In this document: positions 1 to 5,434 of the stretch, in pieces | Layout of the letters: each line of letters starts with the position of its first letter | Position numbering within the stretch: the first letter of the stretch is position 1 | From: Rhodoferax sp. | Lineage (GTDB): Bacteria; Pseudomonadota; Gammaproteobacteria; Burkholderiales; Burkholderiaceae_C | NCBI GenBank assembly: GCA_026785765.1 | Contig: JAJAZK010000252.1 | Coordinates: 1-6,423 of the forward strand | Direction of reading: 5' to 3' | DNA: 6,423 nucleotides | Program-made: the position numbers and the translations under genes | The notes under the pieces: model-generated | What the model was told of the DNA's origin: nothing | What the model saw: the letters and a program-made list of their open reading frames with translations, nothing else | The model's database searches: none

Positions 1-602
1 AAGTACCACTGACCCCGCTCAACGTCGCTCGGTTTCTCCAGGGCAACCACGCGGGCTCCGCGCGGGTTGAGGTGTTACATCATGCGTTTGATGGTGCCGC
101 CCTTGCCCGCCGCATCGCGTCCCTCAAACAGGACCACGACGCGCTGACCGCTTTCTTTGACCCAAGCCTGCAGTTTGAGCATTCCCACTTGTAACGCGTA
201 CTTTTGCCACTCGTAGTTCTTGCGTGACATCAGATTTTTATACGGGTAGGCCCCGGTGCGCCAACCCGACGCCAACTCGGCGTCGGCTGCGGCGCCGCTC
301 TTTTGCGTCGCGACCGTGCCGTCGCGCAGCATCTGGCGTATGGCGGCCACGTCGTCGGACGAACTGCCTGCGAGCAGGGTTTGCATTGCAGAGACCTTGG
401 ATGAGGCGTGTCGCACGACGTCGTTCAGCACTGCCAGCTTGGCACCTTGCGCCGCTGCGGTGGCTTCTTTCACGACACTGGTGGCTACGCCCGCCCTTTT
501 GCTCGCGCCTGTAGTATCTCCCTGCTTTACATGCCGGGGGCGGGTGGTGCGGGCTGCCGCTAATGGTTTTCTCGTTGCGGACTTTGGCGCACTCCCTGAC
601 AT
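1..602 (-). pseudogene. ppk2: PPK2-family polyphosphate kinase, interrupted by an in-frame stop and cut by the window edge
   Basis: PPK2 enzymes transfer phosphate between polyphosphate and nucleotides in the cytoplasm. From the ATG at 602 the frame gives 175 residues: a basic, Ala/Lys/Ser-rich N-terminal extension (1-110), the family entry segment (YPYKNLMSRKNYE, about 119-131), LKLQAWVKESGQRVVVLFEG (142-161) and the Walker A loop GRDAAGKGG (161-169). It then reads IKRMM and a TAA at 75-77. Beyond the TAA, bases 74-3 continue in the same frame with HLNPRGARVVALEKPS...ERGQWY, the expected continuation of the family (GTIKR-F-MEHLNPRGARVV). The TAA therefore replaces a conserved Glu codon (GAA), a single-base change. 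The Walker B motif (FDRSWYNR) would lie outside the window. The start is uncertain: no strong ribosome binding site precedes 602, and Met73 (386) or Met91 (332) are alternatives. The gene lies 71 nt downstream of mltD on the same strand. The stop may be real or a sequence error near the edge; if real, the 175-residue product lacks most of the catalytic domain. Confidence 0.85.
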
Positions 603-673
603 AAAAATGTCATTCTGGCGCGTTGCAGGTGCAGCCGGATTGACCGATGTCAAACAGCCCTTATCAACGTGCG

Positions 674-2251
674 TCAGCGTTTTGCCAGCAGTAACGGTTT
701 TCCTTTGGTGCGTTCGCTGGCCCTGGTTTTGGCCTTGACAGATGAAGTCGCGGTTTGCGGCGCCGCCGTCAGGGCCCAGGCTGGCGCATAGATGGTCACT
801 GCTTGACCTGGCCTGAAGCTGGCCGAAGCAGCAACCCGGTTCCATTCGGCCACGCTGACAGTAGTCACCTTGTAGCGGCGGGCAATCGTGGCCACGGTGT
901 CACTTTTGCCGGCCCGAACCGTCTGGCGCGCCAGGATCGGCAATGGGCTTAAAGACAACTGGGCGCCGTCTGCCACCCGCCCTGCGACGTCGTCCCGGTT
1001 CGCCGCAGAACGCACCACCAGCAGCGTGGAGCCAGCCTGGATCAGCATGCCGACCGGGATCCGGTTGACCGCGCGCAGTTCAGTTTCGGACATGCCGACA
1101 CGCTTGGCGGCGTCTGCCGGCTGCATGCTGGTTGGCGCCTGCCACGCGGTCCAACTCGCCAACTGGCTGCCACCTTTTTGCAACTGCAGGTTTGCGGTGA
1201 AGATCGCCGCGTTGTCCCAGGGCAACAGAATCTGCGGCGTACCGGATGCCAGGATCACGGGCCGGCTCGCCGATGGGTTGAGTGCCCTGAAGTCCTCCAA
1301 GCCGACCTGTGCCAGCCTGGCCGCGACAGCAACGTCGATATCGCGGGTGATCGTCACGGTCTGGAAATACGGATGGTTTTCAATCACTGGCAGGGTAGCG
1401 CTGAACTTTCCGGGTGTGGTTACGATGTTTTTCATCGCCTGCAGTTTGGGAACGTAATGGCGGGTTTCGGCCGGCATGTTCAGGTCCAGGTAACCAGTCG
1501 GCAGCCCGGCGCGCCGATTCTTCTCGATGGCACGGCCAACACTGCCTTCACCCCAGTTGTAGGCCGCCAACGCCAAGTGCCAGTCGCCAAACATGCCGTA
1601 CAACTTTTGCAGGTAGTCCAGTGCCGCGCGGGTGGATGCCAGCACGTCTCGGCGGTCGTCCCGGAAAGCGTTTTGCTTGAGTTCGAAATGTTTGCCGGTC
1701 GCCGGCATGAATTGCCACATGCCAGCCGCCTTGGCGCTGGATACGGCTTGCGGGTTGAAGGCACTTTCGATGAATGGCAACAGGGCCAATTCAGTCGGCA
1801 TGTTGCGGCGTTCCAATTCTTCAACAATATGGAACATGTACTTGCGGCCCCGTTCGCCCATGCGCTGCAGGTAGTCCGGTCGCGTGGCGTACCACTGCTC
1901 GCGTTCGCGCACCAACTCACTTTCCAGGTCTGGCATGGCGTAACCACGTTGGATTCGCTCCCACAGATCCGCTGGCGGTGTCAGATGCGCAACCGCGCGG
2001 GATGCAGCGCGGTTGGACTCGAGCGCCAGCAGGGGTGTTGCATTGGGCGCCCTAGCGGACGCGGACGCGGCTGCGACGGAGAAAGTGGCTGGCGCTGGCA
2101 AAGCGCTCAAGGCGGCGGGAGTCGCCATCTGCACGATCCCCGCTGCCGCAACAGGCTCTGTGGTGGGGATCAGGTTGCCGGTGCTGCTGCACCCGGCAAA
2201 CAGAAGGATGACCGGCAACCAGGTTGCGCGAACCATGCTCACGGGTGGCAT
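674..2251 (-). CDS. mltD: membrane-bound lytic murein transglycosylase D (lipoprotein, LysM)
   Basis: This enzyme cleaves the MurNAc-GlcNAc bond of peptidoglycan, forming 1,6-anhydroMurNAc; it should sit in the periplasm on a lipid anchor. Taken from the ATG at 2251 it has 525 residues. A hydrophobic signal ends in the lipobox LFAG-C with lipidated Cys21, followed by an Ala/Pro-rich linker (about 22-92). The SLT domain (about 95-280) shows the catalytic Glu162 in LLPFIESAFNP, then AAGMWQFMPATG (175-186), ALAAYNWGEG (227-236) and RHYVPKL (264-270). A middle domain (about 290-350) is typical of MltD. A degenerate LysM (about 368-412) and a clearer one (about 444-488) should bind glycan, and the tail is basic. 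A second ATG at 2236 (MVRATWL...) would also leave a good signal peptide, and neither start has a strong Shine-Dalgarno sequence. In-frame codons upstream to 2443 lie antisense to the methyltransferase gene and are not lipoprotein-like. It is divergent from the methyltransferase gene. E. coli MltD has about 450 residues, so this one is longer, mainly in linkers. Confidence 0.93.
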   Translation of the reverse strand: MPPVSMVRATWLPVILLFAGCSSTGNLIPTTEPVAAAGIVQMATPAALSALPAPATFSVAAASASARAPNATPLLALESNRAASRAVAHLTPPADLWERIQRGYAMPDLESELVREREQWYATRPDYLQRMGERGRKYMFHIVEELERRNMPTELALLPFIESAFNPQAVSSAKAAGMWQFMPATGKHFELKQNAFRDDRRDVLASTRAALDYLQKLYGMFGDWHLALAAYNWGEGSVGRAIEKNRRAGLPTGYLDLNMPAETRHYVPKLQAMKNIVTTPGKFSATLPVIENHPYFQTVTITRDIDVAVAARLAQVGLEDFRALNPSASRPVILASGTPQILLPWDNAAIFTANLQLQKGGSQLASWTAWQAPTSMQPADAAKRVGMSETELRAVNRIPVGMLIQAGSTLLVVRSAANRDDVAGRVADGAQLSLSPLPILARQTVRAGKSDTVATIARRYKVTTVSVAEWNRVAASASFRPGQAVTIYAPAWALTAAPQTATSSVKAKTRASERTKGKPLLLAKR

Positions 2252-2326
2252 GGGTCTTGGTTGGTCACTAGAATCGAACCGCGCGGCATTCGGTCGCAAC
2301 GGTGTGTCTGGGATGGTTGCATTTTC
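2252..2326. promoter_or_regulatory. divergent intergenic region between mltD and the methyltransferase gene
   Basis: These 75 nt separate two divergent genes, so promoters for both should lie here or in the adjoining coding ends. On the plus strand TAGAAT (2269-2274) resembles a -10 box at a reasonable distance from the methyltransferase start, but no good -35 box lies 16-18 nt before it. On the minus strand TTGCGA is a poor -35 candidate with only a weak -10 after it. No operator-like dyad stands out. Its role as a control region follows from gene layout, not from clear motifs. Confidence 0.4.
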
Positions 2327-3184
2327 ATGGGTGATCAGATTATAGAATTGCAAGACTTCTTTCAGACTCCGCAGGGCCGGTACCTGCTGGAATGGGAGCG
2401 TGCCCAGATGGGGCGCGTGGTGGCAGATATTTTCGGCTTCCATGCGCTGCAGCTGGGAATGCCGAACCTCGAAACCTTAAACACCAACCGGATGCCGCAC
2501 CGCTGGGTGGCGCATAACCAGGCCCATCCGTTGCGACCCGCGCCAAGCGCACCGACCGATGGGTCGCACGGTAGCATGGCGCCAGAAAGCGGTCAACACC
2601 CTGCGGCAACCGGTTCAGCAGTGCATCTGATGTGCGACTTTGCCGCGTTGCCGTTTCCGGCCAACAGCCTGGACTTGGTGGTTTTGCCACATACGCTCGA
2701 ACTCGACGCCGACCCCCACGCCACTTTGCGTGAAGTCGAGCGGGTGTTGGTGCCGGAGGGGCGGGTCGTGATCTGCGGCGTCAATCCGGCCAGCTTGTGG
2801 GGCCTGCGCCAACGCCGCGCCCACCTGTACCGGAGGCTCGGCTTTGGCGAACTGTTCCTGCCGCGTGAAGGCGAATTCATTGGTTATTGGCGCATGCGGG
2901 ATTGGCTGCGCCTGCTGAACTTCGAAGTGGAGTCTGGCCGTTTCGGTTGCTACCGACCTGCGGTTGTGAGTGAGAAGTGGCTTGACCGTTACCAGTGGAT
3001 GGATCTCGCTGGCGCGCGCTGGTGGCCGATTTTTGGCGCCGTGTACTTCCTGGTGGCGGTCAAACGGGTGCGTGGCGTGCGCCTGCTGGGCCCTCCCTGG
3101 AAGGCGGTTCCGGTACGTGCCGGCGCTCCGGTGTCGGTTACCAACCGTGACCACGTAGCGAAGGTGTTGCATGACCAGGAGTGA
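2327..3184 (+). CDS. class I SAM-dependent methyltransferase (YafS-like, Methyltransf_11 type)
   Basis: This is a predicted cytoplasmic methyltransferase of 285 residues; its substrate is unknown. The N-terminal part reads FFQTPQGRYLLEWERAQ (11-27) and ADIFGFHALQLGMP (33-46), which in this family replaces the usual glycine-rich motif I. NRMPHRW (54-60) follows. The SAM-domain core is CDFAALPFPANSLDLVVLPH (103-122) with LELDADPHATLREVERVLVP (124-143), then GRVVICGVNPASLWGLRQ (145-162). The start at 2327 fits the family N-terminus, and GGGATGG at 2310-2316 is a weak ribosome binding site. The segment about 62-98 is Pro/Ser/Ala-rich and looks like a variable loop. The same mltD / methyltransferase / rnhA neighbourhood exists in E. 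coli (mltD-gloB-yafS-rnhA). Its stop lies 3 nt before the inferred rnhA start, and the rnhA ribosome binding site lies in its last codons, so the two are probably co-transcribed and translationally coupled. Confidence 0.88.
   Translation: MGDQIIELQDFFQTPQGRYLLEWERAQMGRVVADIFGFHALQLGMPNLETLNTNRMPHRWVAHNQAHPLRPAPSAPTDGSHGSMAPESGQHPAATGSAVHLMCDFAALPFPANSLDLVVLPHTLELDADPHATLREVERVLVPEGRVVICGVNPASLWGLRQRRAHLYRRLGFGELFLPREGEFIGYWRMRDWLRLLNFEVESGRFGCYRPAVVSEKWLDRYQWMDLAGARWWPIFGAVYFLVAVKRVRGVRLLGPPWKAVPVRAGAPVSVTNRDHVAKVLHDQE
2339..2344 (-). promoter_or_regulatory. candidate -10 box (TATAAT) for mltD
   Basis: The minus strand reads a perfect TATAAT here, inside the first codons of the divergent methyltransferase gene. 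Transcription from it would start about 80 nt before the mltD ATG. The hexamer at 17-nt spacing (GTCTGA) is a poor -35 box, so this may be a chance match. Confidence 0.28.
3177..3181 (+). promoter_or_regulatory. Shine-Dalgarno AGGAG that decides the rnhA start
   Basis: AGGAG lies in the last codons of the methyltransferase gene. It is 6 nt from the CTG at 3188, which is ideal spacing, and 15 nt from the GTG at 3197, which is too far. This argues for initiation at the CTG. Confidence 0.65.
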
Positions 3185-3187
3185 ACT

Positions 3188-3631
3188 CTGAACCAGGTGG
3201 AGATTTACACTGACGGCGCCTGTAAAGGCAACCCCGGCCCCGGCGGATGGGGTGCTTTGTTGCGTTCGCCGAGCACGGAAAAAGAACTTTTCGGTGGCGA
3301 GTCCGGAACTACCAACAACCGCATGGAACTCACTGCCGTGATTGAGGGCCTGAGCGCCCTGAAGCGGCCTTGCCGGGTGACGGTGTACCTGGACAGCGAG
3401 TACGTGCGCAAAGGCATCACCGAGTGGATCGTCGGCTGGAAAGCGCGCGGTTGGCGCACTGCGGCCAAGCAACCGGTAAAGAACGTGGACCTTTGGCAAC
3501 GGCTCGATGCATTGGTGGCCGATGCCGGGCATCGCATCGAGTGGCGCTGGGTCAAAGGCCATTCCGGTGACCCAGGCAACGAGAGGGCCGACCAGTTGGC
3601 CAACCAAGGCGTGGAGTTGGTACGCGGTTAG
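3188..3631 (+). CDS. rnhA: ribonuclease HI (apparent CTG start)
   Basis: RNase HI cuts the RNA strand of RNA-DNA hybrids, removing primers and R-loops, in the cytoplasm. With the start at 3188 the protein has 147 residues, close to the family's usual 145-155. All catalytic residues are visible: Asp9 (YTDGACKGNPGPGGWG), Glu47 (NNRMELTAVIE), Asp69 (YLDSEYV), His125 (VKGHSG) and Asp135 (NERADQLAN). The basic substrate-binding handle is also present (GWKARGWRTAAKQPVKNVDL, about 83-102). The family N-terminus is M-x-Q-V-E-I-Y-T-D-G; here CTG AAC CAG GTG GAG ATT gives exactly that if CTG is read as fMet. Upstream in this frame TGA follows within two codons (3182-3184), so no ATG is available. A GTG at 3197 would give a shorter 144-residue protein but is badly spaced from the AGGAG. 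The identity is very secure; only the start is in question. dnaQ, the common neighbour, is not next to it. Confidence 0.96.
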   Translation: MNQVEIYTDGACKGNPGPGGWGALLRSPSTEKELFGGESGTTNNRMELTAVIEGLSALKRPCRVTVYLDSEYVRKGITEWIVGWKARGWRTAAKQPVKNVDLWQRLDALVADAGHRIEWRWVKGHSGDPGNERADQLANQGVELVRG

Positions 3632-3743
3632 GCCAGCCTGCAGCGGGTGGTTCAGGTATTCCCGCCAGTGAAGCTGATCTTGCGGCGCCTCAGGTACAGT
3701 CGTCAGACTGCCGTTAGGGCAAAGAACAATTTTGAGACTTCTG
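3632..3743 (+). other. 112-nt gap between rnhA and the efflux adaptor gene
   Basis: There is no gene here. It contains a perfect short dyad, CAGTC-GTCA-GACTG, at 3697-3710. With a 5-bp stem and no following T-run, it is not a convincing terminator. No clear -35/-10 pair could be assigned, although the efflux genes should have a promoter in or before this region. Bases 3733-3736 (TGAG) may serve as a weak ribosome binding site for the ATG at 3744. Confidence 0.4.
3697..3710. repeat. short inverted repeat upstream of the efflux genes
   Basis: A perfect 5-bp inverted repeat with a 4-nt centre lies 33 nt before the adaptor start. It is a possible regulator half-site pair, but dyads this short arise easily by chance. 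Confidence 0.25.
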
Positions 3744-5417
3744 ATGGCATCCAAGATTTTGTATTCGGTGGTGGCTGTGGCGGGTATTGCGGCGGCCTCA
3801 GGCGCCGCTTGGTGGTACCAGTCCCAGCCCCGGGGTCCGCAGGAGATCAAAGCGACGTCTGCCCCCGGTGCCGGGCCGACTGCGGCGGCGCCGGCGGGTG
3901 CCGCTTCAGCTGCGCGCCCGGCAGGCGTGGAAGTTGCCCAGGTCGCGCGCGCCACCTTGCAGGACGACGCACAGACGGTTGGATCGCTGCGTTCGCGCCA
4001 GAGCGTGATGATGCGCCCCGAGGTGCCCGGGCGCGTGCGCGAGATCGGTTTCACCGATGGTGGCTCCGTGCGCAGGGGCCAGTTGCTGGTGCAACTCGAT
4101 GACACGCTACAACGGGCGGAGGTCCGCCAGGCTCAGGCCCAGGTGTCGATTGCCCAAGCCAACTTCAAGCGCAATCAGGAGCTGGTAGCGCAAAGTTTTG
4201 TAGCCCAGCGGGTGCTGGAGGAGAGCTCCGCCAACCTGCAGGTTGCCGAGGCCCAGCTATCGCTGTCGTGCGCGCGTTTGGCGCGCATGGCCATCATTGC
4301 TCCGTTCGACGGCACGGTCGGGATTCGCAACATCAACCTGGGCGATTTCGTCAAGGATGGCGCTGACCTGATCAACCTGGAAGATATCGCCAGCATGTAT
4401 GTCGACTTCCGCCTGCCGGAACGGTTTCAGACCAAGGTGCGCTTGCGCCAGGTGGTGGAGTTGCAACTGGACTCAATGCCGGGCCGCATTTTCAAGGCCA
4501 CGGTGGAAGCCATTGACCCCTTGCTGGACGTCAACGGGCGCTCGGTCGGTGTGCGGGCGGTATTGCCAAATTCACAGGGAGAACCCATGCTGCAGCCGGG
4601 AGGCCGACCTGGTGCGGCTGGCCCGGGCGGACCGGGGGGGCAGGACAGGCGTCCTGGCTCGGCGGCCGGCAAGCCGGACGCGGCCGCAAAAGCCGCGGGG
4701 GTCGCCCGTCCTGCGGCGCAAGCGAGCCGCCCGACTCGCCCCGCTTCAGCACCTGCGGCCGTTGCGGCTGGGGGGACTGTGCCAGCCAATCGGGCGGCTG
4801 GGACAGTGGCATTGGATGCGAACGGTTGCCCGGTGTTACCTGGAGCGTTGGCTGCTGCCGCGCCCGCCGCACGGCCAACTGAGGGCTCCGGGGCACAAGG
4901 CGCTGCGGTCGCCCGGTCCAGCGCGGCTGAAACCCGGCCCGCTGCGGCCTCTGGCGGCGCAGCGGCGGCGGGTGCCAGACCACCGGGCAACCCGGCACCA
5001 CTGCGTCCGGGCATGTTTGCACGGGTCACTGCGATCTTCGCGATCAAGGATATGGCACTGGTGGTGCCCGAGGAAGCGATCGTCCCGCAAGGCGGACGAC
5101 AGTTCGTCATCAAGGTGGTCGCACCCGCTGATCTACCGGAGGGGCAGAACCGTCCGGTACTCCCGCCCGACACCAAACTGGTTTCGCTGCGCCAGGAGGT
5201 CAAACTGGGTGCGCGTCAGTTGGGCCGTGTCGAAGTTACCGAGGGTTTAATCGAAGGGGACACCATTGTGGTTGCGGGCCAGCAACGTTTGCAGCGCGAC
5301 GGCAGCCCGTTGCGGGTCGTCGAAATTGGCCGTCCGGTGCCGGGGCTTGGCATTCCCGGCGGGGGTGCCCCGGCCACCGCTGCGGTATCCGCGCCGGTAT
5401 CGGCCGCCAGCCGTTAA
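3744..5417 (+). CDS. RND efflux pump periplasmic adaptor (membrane fusion protein, HlyD/MexA family)
   Basis: The adaptor joins the inner-membrane RND pump to an outer-membrane channel. From the ATG at 3744 it has 557 residues. An N-terminal membrane anchor (about 5-24) is followed by an Ala/Pro/Gly-rich linker (about 35-62). The first lipoyl half is about 85-120 (EVPGRVREIGFTDGGSV, then GQLLVQLDD) and the alpha-hairpin about 121-180 (rich in Gln/Ala, ERRN-type pattern such as FKRNQELV). The second lipoyl half follows (IIAPFDGTVGIRNINLGDFV, 184-203), then the beta-barrel (about 212-275), an insertion (about 278-418), LRPGMFARVTAIF (420-432) and the membrane-proximal domain (about 435-527), with a Gly/Pro/Ala tail. 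The family usually has 350-420 residues; the insertion accounts for the excess. A TTG at 3732 in frame could add four residues, but the ATG fits better. The permease gene begins 17 nt downstream, so the two form an operon. The pump's substrate cannot be told from the sequence. Confidence 0.93.
   Translation: MASKILYSVVAVAGIAAASGAAWWYQSQPRGPQEIKATSAPGAGPTAAAPAGAASAARPAGVEVAQVARATLQDDAQTVGSLRSRQSVMMRPEVPGRVREIGFTDGGSVRRGQLLVQLDDTLQRAEVRQAQAQVSIAQANFKRNQELVAQSFVAQRVLEESSANLQVAEAQLSLSCARLARMAIIAPFDGTVGIRNINLGDFVKDGADLINLEDIASMYVDFRLPERFQTKVRLRQVVELQLDSMPGRIFKATVEAIDPLLDVNGRSVGVRAVLPNSQGEPMLQPGGRPGAAGPGGPGGQDRRPGSAAGKPDAAAKAAGVARPAAQASRPTRPASAPAAVAAGGTVPANRAAGTVALDANGCPVLPGALAAAAPAARPTEGSGAQGAAVARSSAAETRPAAASGGAAAAGARPPGNPAPLRPGMFARVTAIFAIKDMALVVPEEAIVPQGGRQFVIKVVAPADLPEGQNRPVLPPDTKLVSLRQEVKLGARQLGRVEVTEGLIEGDTIVVAGQQRLQRDGSPLRVVEIGRPVPGLGIPGGGAPATAAVSAPVSAASR
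4575..4997 (+). other. Ala/Pro/Gly-rich low-complexity insertion within the adaptor
   Basis: It encodes about residues 278-418 of the adaptor, dominated by Ala, Pro, Gly and Arg, with a small non-repetitive island VALDANGCPVLPGAL (355-369) in the middle. In ordinary members the strand ending in a short turn after NGRS-x-x-VRA leads directly to LRPGMFARV. Here the low-complexity stretch separates the two, yet the frame is kept on both sides. Codon choice in the stretch is looser (AGG, GGG, TCA, GCA and CCT appear) than in the flanks, as expected for a disordered segment under weak constraint. It includes a G7 run near 4634-4640. Confidence 0.8.
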
Positions 5418-5434
5418 CAACCCCGGGCAGCACC

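Noticed and set aside
603..673. Possible terminator between mltD and ppk2
   Set aside because: I found no stable hairpin followed by a T-run on the minus strand in these 71 nt.
603..845. Upstream extension of the PPK2 frame to an ATG at 845
   Set aside because: It would overlap the end of mltD by more than 150 nt, and its residues (Cys, Gln, His-rich) do not resemble PPK2. The ATG at 602 is more sensible.
1178..3184. Very long plus-strand open frame (about 668 codons) running antisense to mltD and into the methyltransferase
   Set aside because: Only the part from 2327 onward matches a protein family. The upstream part is an antisense shadow of mltD in GC-rich DNA, and its composition is not protein-like.
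2615..4105. Long minus-strand open frame (about 496 codons) opposite the methyltransferase, rnhA and adaptor
   Set aside because: It covers three well-recognised plus-strand genes and shows no family motif; GC-rich codon bias explains the lack of stops.
4634..4640. G7 run in the adaptor as a possible phase-variable frameshift site
   Set aside because: The frame stays intact on both sides, and a run of seven G in this GC-rich low-complexity region is expected by chance.
4427..5203. Minus-strand Ala/Pro-rich open frame opposite the adaptor insertion
   Set aside because: It mirrors the low-complexity coding stretch. The plus-strand frame is continuous with conserved adaptor domains on both sides.
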